A DNA stretch of 64,000 bases from an uncultured Pelagibacteraceae bacterium (GTDB taxonomy: Bacteria > Pseudomonadota > Alphaproteobacteria > Pelagibacterales > Pelagibacteraceae): the NCBI GenBank assembly GCA_902554335.1, contig CACDOD010000003.1, forward strand, positions 1 through 64,000, written 5' to 3'. Under the pieces are notes generated by a model, which was not told the DNA's origin, did not search any database, and saw only the letters and a program-made list of their open reading frames with translations. Of the stretch, positions 58,360 to 64,000 are shown piece by piece. Position 1 is the first letter of the stretch; each line of letters opens with the position of its first letter. Both the position numbers and the translations under genes were made by a program.

Positions 58360-59259
58360 GTGAAAAATAAAAATAACTTAGCTTATATTTTATTAGTTCT
58401 CACCACACTTTTTTGGTCAGGAAACTTTATAGTTGGTAAAGCAGCAAGTATTTACGAAATACCACCCTTTTCATTAAATTTTTATAGATGGTTGTTTGCG
58501 GGATTAATCCTTTTACCTTTTACACTAACTGAGATTTTAAAGAAAAAGAATTATATTTTAGAAAATTTAGGTTTTTTTATTATTTTAGGAATAACAAGCA
58601 TTACAATATTTAACTCCACAGTTTACTATTCATTATATTATATGCAGGTAATAAGTGGAGTATTAATGATATCCACAATTCCAGTTTGGATAATGTTTAT
58701 ATCTTCAATATTGGGAATAGAAAAAACAAACAAATTTCAAATTCTTGGTGTAATTTTATCGCTTTTAGGAGTTTTTTTTATTATCACCAAATCAGACATT
58801 GAAGTTATAAAAAATTTGGCATTTAACAGAGGTGATTTAATAATGGCCACAGGCATGTTTGCTTGGGCACTTTATTCTGCGTTACTTAAAAAAAAAACAT
58901 ATAAAATTTCACAAATTACCTTGTTAGAAGTAGTTATTATAACAGGGCTTGTATTTCTTATTCCAATATATATTTTAGAAATGAGTTTTGGAAATCAAAT
59001 TGTTTTAGGAAAACCATTTATTCTAACATTATCCTATGTGGTTATATTTCCAGGTCTTGCATCCTTCTTTTTTTGGATTAAAGGAATTAGTATTATTGGA
59101 GCAAACAGAGCTGGGGTTTTCTTACATCTTATGCCCGTATTTGGTTCAGTTATGGCAATAATTTTATTTAATGAAAAATTTATGTTTTATCATTTATTAG
59201 GAGCAATATTTATTATTGCAGGTATAACACTTTCAAATAAAAAAATTAAAAATGCTTAA
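58360..59259 (+). CDS. EamA/DMT-family transporter
   Basis: 299 aa from GTG 58360, with ten membrane segments as two EamA repeats (about 5-140 and 155-295). WSGNFIVGKAA near the N-terminus and GANRAGVFLHLMPVFGSVMAIILFNE near the C-terminus are typical. Such proteins export amino acids or metabolites. It overlaps the next gene by 8 bases. Confidence 0.88.
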   Translation: MKNKNNLAYILLVLTTLFWSGNFIVGKAASIYEIPPFSLNFYRWLFAGLILLPFTLTEILKKKNYILENLGFFIILGITSITIFNSTVYYSLYYMQVISGVLMISTIPVWIMFISSILGIEKTNKFQILGVILSLLGVFFIITKSDIEVIKNLAFNRGDLIMATGMFAWALYSALLKKKTYKISQITLLEVVIITGLVFLIPIYILEMSFGNQIVLGKPFILTLSYVVIFPGLASFFFWIKGISIIGANRAGVFLHLMPVFGSVMAIILFNEKFMFYHLLGAIFIIAGITLSNKKIKNA

Positions 59260-60205
59260 GGTTGCAATATTAGATGATTATCAGAATGTTTCCCAAGAGT
59301 TTATAGATCTAAAAAAATTATCCGGCAAATATGAAATTAAAGTTTTTAATGTACCTTTTTTGGATGAAAATGACGCTATAGAACAATTAAAAGAATTTGA
59401 GGCCATATTAATAATGAGAGAAAGAACCAAAATTACTTCAAGCTTAATTAATAATTTAAAAAAACTAAAATATATCATCACTAGTGGAATGAGGAATAAG
59501 GCAATTGATATTGACTCTGCAAAAAAAAGAAAAATTATAGTTACAGGGACTGAAATAAATATTAATCCAACATCTGAATTAACCTGGGCTTTATTATTAG
59601 GTCTTGCAAGAAACTTAAAAACAGAAATAGATAATATGTATCAAGGTTACTGGCAAACAACAATTGGAGTAGAATTAAGAGGAAAAATATTAGGTTTAAT
59701 TGGATTAGGAAGAATTGGTTCACAAGTGGCTAAAATTGCAAAAGCATTTGGTATGCAAGTAATGAGCTGGAGTGAAAATCTAGATTTAGATAAATGTACT
59801 GAATTAGAAGTTTTGCCCTCTACAAAAGAGGACTTAATTAAGAACTCAGACTTTATTTCAATACATGTTCAAGGAGGGGAAAGATATAAAGACTGTATTA
59901 CTCTAAAAGAATTAGATAAAATGAAAAAAACAGCATTTTTAATTAATACATCGCGTGGACCAATTGTTAATGAAGATGATCTAATTATTGCATTATCAAC
60001 AAATGTGATTGCTGGAGCAGGAATAGATGTTTATGATAAAGAACCTTTACCAGAAGGTCATAAATTAAGGTTTCTACATAACGCTTTAATACTTCCTCAT
60101 CTTGGCTATGTAACAACAGAAAATTACTCAACATTCTACACTCAAATGATTGAAAATTTAGAAGCATGTGTTGCAGGAAAACCAATTAGATTAATAGAAA
60201 ACTAA
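59252..60205 (+). CDS. D-2-hydroxyacid dehydrogenase family protein
   Basis: 317 aa. NAD-binding motif LGLIGLGRIGSQVAK (near 147-161), the INTSRGPIVNEDDLI block, GAGIDVYDKEPLPEGH with active-site Glu, and HLGYVT with the active-site His. SELTWALLLGLARNL is the typical helix before the NAD domain. It reduces a 2-oxoacid or oxidises a D-2-hydroxyacid. Substrate unknown. Its stop shares one base with the next gene. Confidence 0.9.
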   Translation: MLKVAILDDYQNVSQEFIDLKKLSGKYEIKVFNVPFLDENDAIEQLKEFEAILIMRERTKITSSLINNLKKLKYIITSGMRNKAIDIDSAKKRKIIVTGTEININPTSELTWALLLGLARNLKTEIDNMYQGYWQTTIGVELRGKILGLIGLGRIGSQVAKIAKAFGMQVMSWSENLDLDKCTELEVLPSTKEDLIKNSDFISIHVQGGERYKDCITLKELDKMKKTAFLINTSRGPIVNEDDLIIALSTNVIAGAGIDVYDKEPLPEGHKLRFLHNALILPHLGYVTTENYSTFYTQMIENLEACVAGKPIRLIEN

Positions 60206-61098
60206 TGGACCTACCTATAGTCAACCATCCAGACTATGTCGCTAAAATCAATGACGACAACAAGTTTCCAATTAAAAAGTTTGGAGAATTAGCCAATCAC
60301 CTTAAAGAAACAAACATAGTAAAAAAATTCTTTATACCAAAACCCTGTTCTTTTGAAACTTTGAATCGGGCCCATTCAAAAGATTACATAAAAAACATTC
60401 AAAATAAAACTTTGGATCATTTAAGCCAAAAAAAAATTGGTTTTCCATTAAACGACAGTGTTGTTCAAAGATCATTTGTTGCAACAGGTGGCACAGTACT
60501 TGCAAGCAAACTTGCAATCAATTTTGGGTTGGCTTGTAATACGGCAGGAGGGAGTCATCATGCAAATTCTAACGAAGGCGCTGGTTTCTGTGTCTTTAAT
60601 GATGTAGCTGTTGGTGCCAGATATTTGCAAAAAAAAGGATATGCAAGAAGGATATTAATTTTAGATCTAGATGTTCACCAAGGAAATGGAACTGCAGATA
60701 TATTTAAGGATGATAATTCTGTTTTTACTTTTAGCATGCATTGTAAATCTAACTATCCAGCAAAAAAGACAAAAAGTGACCTAGATGTAGAATTAGAGGA
60801 AAATCTTGAAGATAAACAATATCTAGAAATTTTAAAGAAATATCTATTCTCCTTGAATGAAGAAAGTTTTGATTTTGTATATTATATAGCAGGAGTTGAT
60901 ATTCACCACGAAGATAGATTAGGAAAATTGAAAATTAGCGATGAAGGAATAAAAGTTAGAGATAGAATAGTAATTAATAATTTTTATCAAAAAAGAATAC
61001 CTTTATGTGGAGTATTAGGAGGAGGGTATAACAAAGATTTTAATAAATTAATCGAATTACATTCAATCTTGCATAAATCTTGCGCTGAAATAATATAA
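60205..61098 (+). CDS. Histone deacetylase-like zinc hydrolase
   Basis: 297 aa, arginase/deacetylase fold. GGSHHA with the catalytic His pair, AGFCVFNDVAVGA, and LDLDVHQGNGT with zinc-binding Asp and His; a second Asp in AGVDIHHEDRLG; CGVLGGGYNK near the end. Bacterial members deacetylate acetylpolyamines, other acetylated small molecules or proteins. With the DadA-like and dehydrogenase genes it may free an amine or acid for catabolism; that is inference. Confidence 0.87.
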   Translation: MDLPIVNHPDYVAKINDDNKFPIKKFGELANHLKETNIVKKFFIPKPCSFETLNRAHSKDYIKNIQNKTLDHLSQKKIGFPLNDSVVQRSFVATGGTVLASKLAINFGLACNTAGGSHHANSNEGAGFCVFNDVAVGARYLQKKGYARRILILDLDVHQGNGTADIFKDDNSVFTFSMHCKSNYPAKKTKSDLDVELEENLEDKQYLEILKKYLFSLNEESFDFVYYIAGVDIHHEDRLGKLKISDEGIKVRDRIVINNFYQKRIPLCGVLGGGYNKDFNKLIELHSILHKSCAEII

Positions 61099-61102
61099 TT
61101 TT

Positions 61103-61474
61103 ATGAACAAAAAAAATCCAAATTTAACAGCAGAACAAAAACTAGTATTTTTTGAGGAGGGAACTGAACCACCTGGAACTAGTGAATTAAATCATGAGAA
61201 AAGGGAAGGTGCATATTATTGTGCCAATTGTGATGTAAAATTATTTGAATCAAATTCAAAATATGAGAGTGGATCTGGCTGGCCATCTTTTTTTCAATCT
61301 TTACCTAAAGTGTTTGAAACAAAAACAGATTATTTATTAGGTTATGCAAGAACAGAATATCATTGTAAAAATTGTGGCGGTCACCATGGTCATATATTTG
61401 ATGATGGACCTAAGCCAACCGGCAAAAGATATTGTAACAATGGTGTGTGCTTAGTTTTTAAACCAAAAAATTAA
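61103..61474 (+). CDS. msrB: Peptide methionine-R-sulfoxide reductase
   Basis: 123 aa. Reduces methionine-R-sulfoxide. Two CxxC pairs for structural zinc (CANC and CKNC), GSGWPSFFQ, RTEYHCKNCGGHHGHIFDDGP and the catalytic RYCNNG. Its last base directly touches the end of the minus-strand glutaredoxin gene. Confidence 0.94.
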   Translation: MNKKNPNLTAEQKLVFFEEGTEPPGTSELNHEKREGAYYCANCDVKLFESNSKYESGSGWPSFFQSLPKVFETKTDYLLGYARTEYHCKNCGGHHGHIFDDGPKPTGKRYCNNGVCLVFKPKN

Positions 61475-61729
61475 TTATTTAAGAAGATTATTAAGTTCTC
61501 CATTCTTTTCAAGTTCCCTTAACTCTACATATCCACCAACATGATGATTATCAAAAAATATTTGAGGAATAGTTCTCTTTCCATTGGCTTTTTGTATCAT
61601 TTCATCTCTTAATCCAGCTTCTTTAGATATATCTATCTCTTTGTAAGATAAATTATTTCTAGTCAACAGTCTCTTTGCTGCCTCACAGAAATTACACAAT
61701 GGACCTGAATAAACTGTTATAGTTTTCAT
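61475..61729 (-). CDS. grxC: Glutaredoxin (GrxC-like)
   Basis: 84 aa thioredoxin-fold protein. Active site reads CNFC (GPLCNFCEAAKRLL) instead of the common CPYC; TIPQIFFDNHHVGGYVEL holds the cis-Pro and glutathione-binding GG. Reduces mixed disulfides with glutathione. Convergent with msrB with no bases between. Confidence 0.9.
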   Translation of the reverse strand: MKTITVYSGPLCNFCEAAKRLLTRNNLSYKEIDISKEAGLRDEMIQKANGKRTIPQIFFDNHHVGGYVELRELEKNGELNNLLK

Positions 61730-61798
61730 AAAACTTATATAATTATTAAATATTTTTTTTCCACTATATTTTTATCTTATTAATGCTATTAAAATTTT

Positions 61799-62314
61799 AT
61801 GAAATTAATAATTAATTTAATAATTTTTAGTATTTTTGTTGTAAACGCTGCGTTTAGCGATGAAAAACCACCGTTTAAAAATATTTTAGTTCTAGACAAA
61901 CCAAAATTTTACAAAGAAATTATTTTTCAAGATCGAGAAGGAAATCAAATAAATTTAAACTCTATTAATACGGAGGAAATATATATTTTAAACTTTTGGG
62001 CAACTTGGTGTGCACCTTGTAAAGATGAAATGCCATCTTTGGATAAATTACAAGCAATAGAAGAAATTTTTATTTATCCAATCAATATTGAAGATAAAAA
62101 TCTTAATAATGTTGATAAATTTTATAAGGATTTAAAAATTAAGAATTTAAATGTTTATTTTGACCAAGGATTGAAATTAGTTAAAGTTTTTACTTTAAGA
62201 GGAGTGCCCACAACTATTATTTTAAATAAGAATAAAGAAATGATTGCAAGAATCTCAGGCAGTGTAGATTTTGAAGATGAAAAATTTATTTCTTGGATTA
62301 AATCAATTAAATAA
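61799..62314 (+). CDS. TlpA/ResA-like periplasmic thioredoxin
   Basis: 171 aa with an N-terminal signal or anchor (about 1-20, FVVNAAFS). Redox motif WCAPC in NFWATWCAPCKDEMP and cis-Pro in RGVPTTIIL. Likely a thiol reductase for cytochrome c or other envelope proteins. The 3' end overlaps the convergent DUF2805 gene by 8 bases. Confidence 0.88.
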   Translation: MKLIINLIIFSIFVVNAAFSDEKPPFKNILVLDKPKFYKEIIFQDREGNQINLNSINTEEIYILNFWATWCAPCKDEMPSLDKLQAIEEIFIYPINIEDKNLNNVDKFYKDLKIKNLNVYFDQGLKLVKVFTLRGVPTTIILNKNKEMIARISGSVDFEDEKFISWIKSIK

Positions 62315-62609
62315 AATCATTTTTATTAACTTTTTTTCTTAAATTTTTTCTTTCTAAAATAAATTTTTTTCTATGTTTGATACTTTTTCTCTTTGCTCTT
62401 TCTCTCCAAAGTCTAAATGATGAGGGCTTAAGATTTCTTCTCATTATTTTAATAACATCATTTTCTGACTTTCCAGTTTTTTTCTTAATTTCCTCAAAGG
62501 TCACACGATCAGCCCAGGCAGCCCAAATTACCCAATCTGGACTATTAAGATTTGGCTCTGGATTTTTGACGCGGGTCTCAGGTAACTTAGATTTTTTCAT
62601 AAAATTCAA
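62307..62609 (-). CDS. DUF2805 (TIGR03643) family protein
   Basis: 100 aa, highly basic. The block DWVIWAAWADRVTFEEIKKKTGKSENDVIKIMRRNLKPSSFRLWRER (cited as WVIWAAWADRVTFEEI and KPSSFRLWRERA) matches this conserved small family of unknown function. The helix-turn-helix-like spacing of FEEIKKKTGKSENDVIKIMR suggests nucleic acid binding; that is inference. Start could be Met1 or Met4. Confidence 0.82.
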   Translation of the reverse strand: MNFMKKSKLPETRVKNPEPNLNSPDWVIWAAWADRVTFEEIKKKTGKSENDVIKIMRRNLKPSSFRLWRERAKRKSIKHRKKFILERKNLRKKVNKNDFI

Positions 62610-62653
62610 TAAATCTTAAAAAAATCTATAATGCAAATTTTATTGGGCTATGG

Positions 62654-62659
62654 TATAAT
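62654..62659 (+). promoter_or_regulatory. Extended -10 promoter of the lysE-type gene
   Basis: TGGTATAAT (TATAAT at 62654-62659 with the TGn extension) predicts a start near 62666, one base before the long hairpin at 62667. No good -35 is present, as expected for an extended -10. Confidence 0.5.
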
Positions 62660-62666
62660 AAGTACA

Positions 62667-62715
62667 AGATAGTCCTACTAAGCCATTTTTAGCTCCCGGT
62701 TCATTAGGACTATCT
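62667..62715 (+). promoter_or_regulatory. Structured 5' leader hairpin before lysE-type gene
   Basis: A perfect 11-bp inverted repeat (AGATAGTCCTA 62667-62677 with TAGGACTATCT 62705-62715) closes a 27-base loop. The loop holds an inner CTAA/TTAG pairing (62678-62681 with 62689-62692) and an alternative AGCC/GGTT pairing (62681-62684 with 62699-62702). The right arm carries AGGA, the only ribosome-site-like string, 13 bases before the ATG at 62723. No T run follows. Folding would hide the ribosome site: a riboswitch- or operator-like control is inferred. Confidence 0.55.
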
Positions 62716-62722
62716 CTGAAAA

Positions 62723-63338
62723 ATGTTCCCCCAAGATTTTATACTTTTTTTACAAATCATAATTTTCTTATTCATCACGCCTGGCACTCCGAGAATAGTT
62801 ATTATTTCTTATTCTATGAATTACGGGGTAAGAAATTGCATTTGGACAGCGCTGGGTGATGTAACTGCTAATTTATTTCAAGCAACTTTAGTAATTTTTG
62901 TTATAGGATCTTTTTTTTCTGATCATCCATTATTTTTTAAATACTTTTAAATGGATTGGAATAATTTACTTATGTTATTTAGCATTTGATATTTATAAAA
63001 GTATGCCAAAAGACATAGATTCGAAAAATTTTTCATCAAAAAGCTTTTTTTCTTTTTTTAAAGATGGATTTTTAGTTGCGGGAACTAGCCCTAAGGCTTG
63101 GATGTTTTTTCCATTTATTTTTCCACAATTTATAGATTTTTCAGGAAATTATGTTGCTCAATTTATTATTTTAATATCAACCTACATGATATTAGATTTT
63201 ATATCCCTTATAGGTTACGCAATCCTCGCAAACAAATTGATTATGTGGATAAAAGCAAATCCTAGAGTTATTAATTCAATTTCCGCGTGTGTATTAATAA
63301 TTATTGCTATAATTATTGCTCTTACTCAACAATATTGA
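62723..63338 (+). pseudogene. LysE/RhtB-family exporter, single frameshift
   Basis: Two frames together give a complete ~204-aa LysE-type amino acid exporter. Frame 1 (62723-62950) begins MFPQDFILFLQIIIF and reads HPLFFKYF before a stop; frame 2 resumes at 62949 with KWIGIIYLCYLAFDIYKSMP and runs to TQQY at 63338 with PKAWMFFPFIFPQF. Removing one T from the TTTT at 62945-62948 restores the frame exactly. Six membrane helices would result. Either a recent inactivation, a sequencing or assembly error, or (less likely) slippage. Confidence 0.85.
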
Positions 63339-63416
63339 GACTCGCTATGCACATTTAGTGTACTTGAAAAAAAAAAAATTTTTAGATTAAATACAATTAT
63401 TAATAAATTTATTAAG

Positions 63417-63421
63417 AGGAG
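63417..63421 (+). promoter_or_regulatory. Strong ribosome binding site of the binding-protein gene
   Basis: AGGAG (in AGAGGAGAGAAAAAA) lies 8 bases before the ATG at 63430. TTGAAA at 63364-63369 with TTAAAT at 63387-63392 (17-base spacer) is a possible promoter. This fits the very high expression of periplasmic binding proteins in SAR11. Confidence 0.55.
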
Positions 63422-63429
63422 AGAAAAAA

Positions 63430-64000
63430 ATGAATATAAAAAACATTTTAATTACATTTTTTTCTGCAATAGCAATATTATTTTCAACTTCAGTTGTTTC
63501 ATTTGCAAAAGTAGTTGGGGACAAAATTGTTTTAGGTGCTGCAATTTCTTTAACTGGAAAATATTCATCTAATGGTGTTCATACTCAAAACGGCTATAAC
63601 ATGGCTGTTGACAGAATTAACAGTATGGGTGGAATTAAAGTTGGAGGAAAAACTTATAAATTTGACATCATTTACTACGACGACGAGTCAAATCCAAAAA
63701 GAGCAGCCCAACTTGCAGAAAGATTAATTTCACAAGATGGTGTTGAGTTTATGCTTGGACCTTACAGCTCAGGCCTAACAAAAGCAATTGCGCCTGTAAC
63801 TGAGAAATATGGTGTTCCTATGGTTGAAGCAAATGGTGCTTCTAGATCTTTGTTTACAAAAGGTTACAAATATCTATTTGCTGTATTAGCTCCCGCTAAC
63901 TTATATCTTGATGTAGCTATCAGAACAGCTGTCGAATTGAATGGTGGAAAAGGTGTTAGGATTGCACAAGCTTTTGAACAAGACGCTTTCTCACAAGACG
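63430..64000 (+). CDS. Branched-chain amino acid ABC transporter binding protein, partial
   Basis: 190 codons visible; the 3' end is outside the window. Signal peptide about 1-27 (FFSAIAILFSTSVVSFA). Type-1 periplasmic binding fold of the LivK/Peripla_BP_6 group: GDKIVLGAAISLTGKYSSNGV at the mature N-terminus, NGYNMAVDRIN, YYDDESNPKRAAQLAERLI, and MLGPYSSGLTKAIAPVTEKYGVPMVEANGAS. It delivers branched-chain or other amino acids or amides to an ABC permease presumably encoded downstream. Substrate not determined. Confidence 0.9.
   Translation, partial: MNIKNILITFFSAIAILFSTSVVSFAKVVGDKIVLGAAISLTGKYSSNGVHTQNGYNMAVDRINSMGGIKVGGKTYKFDIIYYDDESNPKRAAQLAERLISQDGVEFMLGPYSSGLTKAIAPVTEKYGVPMVEANGASRSLFTKGYKYLFAVLAPANLYLDVAIRTAVELNGGKGVRIAQAFEQDAFSQD

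Noticed and set aside
63339-63363. Terminator after the lysE-type gene (GCACATTTAGTGTAC)
   Set aside because: Only an imperfect short dyad; the following run is A rather than T on the plus strand, so it does not make a convincing intrinsic terminator.

Overview
The window looks like a stretch of a SAR11 (Candidatus Pelagibacter-type) alphaproteobacterial chromosome. The base composition is strongly A+T rich, genes are packed with overlaps or spacers of a few bases, many starts lack a clear Shine-Dalgarno, and Lys/Ile/Asn-rich proteins predominate. An alphaproteobacterial, circularly permuted (two-piece) tmRNA and RpoH support this. The assignment is by recognition, not by a database search.

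Layout. 1-3467: end of a transketolase-gap-pgk carbon cluster. It stops abruptly where pgk runs into the tail of a YmdB-like phosphoesterase gene, which looks like a deletion scar. 3472-10703: yebC, an atypical ruvC, then tolQ-tolR-tolA-tolB-pal-cpoB and tilS; ruvA, ruvB and ybgC, usual in this block, are absent. 10768-17166: ftsH, folP, glmM, thiD, purA. 17163-21629 (mostly minus strand): rpoH, an rluD-type pseudouridine synthase, an ABC-2 exporter pair and a Sua5/TsaC protein, with tRNA-Arg(UCG) on the plus strand. 21650-33921: xseB, ispA, dxs, aroC, pdxH, a second prenyl synthase, an S49 protease, glyQS and ppdK. 33925-35746: nadC and nadA.

35804-41196 is the accessory zone. A tRNA-Leu(GAG) faces a minus-strand tmRNA gene. 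Between them lies a 0.66-kb insert bounded by 13-bp copies of the tmRNA end. Inside each end are phased GGTACATAG repeats, and the only cargo is one small membrane protein gene: the layout of a minimal integrative element without an integrase. Next come a large polytopic membrane protein, thyX, a family-2 glycosyltransferase and an FkbM-type methyltransferase, a cell-surface variable cluster.

41183-57031: mrp, hflK-hflC, a DUF2065 protein, a Do-like protease, miaA, ilvB-ilvH-ilvC, leuA, then mreB-mreC-mreD-mrdA-rodA. 57108-61098: a catabolic cluster (DadA-like oxidoreductase, EamA exporter, D-2-hydroxyacid dehydrogenase, histone-deacetylase-like hydrolase). 61103-64000: msrB, glutaredoxin, a TlpA-like thioredoxin, a DUF2805 protein, a frameshifted LysE-type exporter gene behind a strong hairpin leader, and the start of a branched-chain amino acid binding protein gene.

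The genes are largely core functions: central carbon and gluconeogenesis, envelope integrity (Tol-Pal), membrane protein quality control, isoprenoid, cofactor and branched-chain amino acid synthesis, and rod shape. The points most worth checking are the tmRNA-borne mini-element, the pgk/ymdB junction, the missing ruvAB-ybgC, and the structured leader before lysE.
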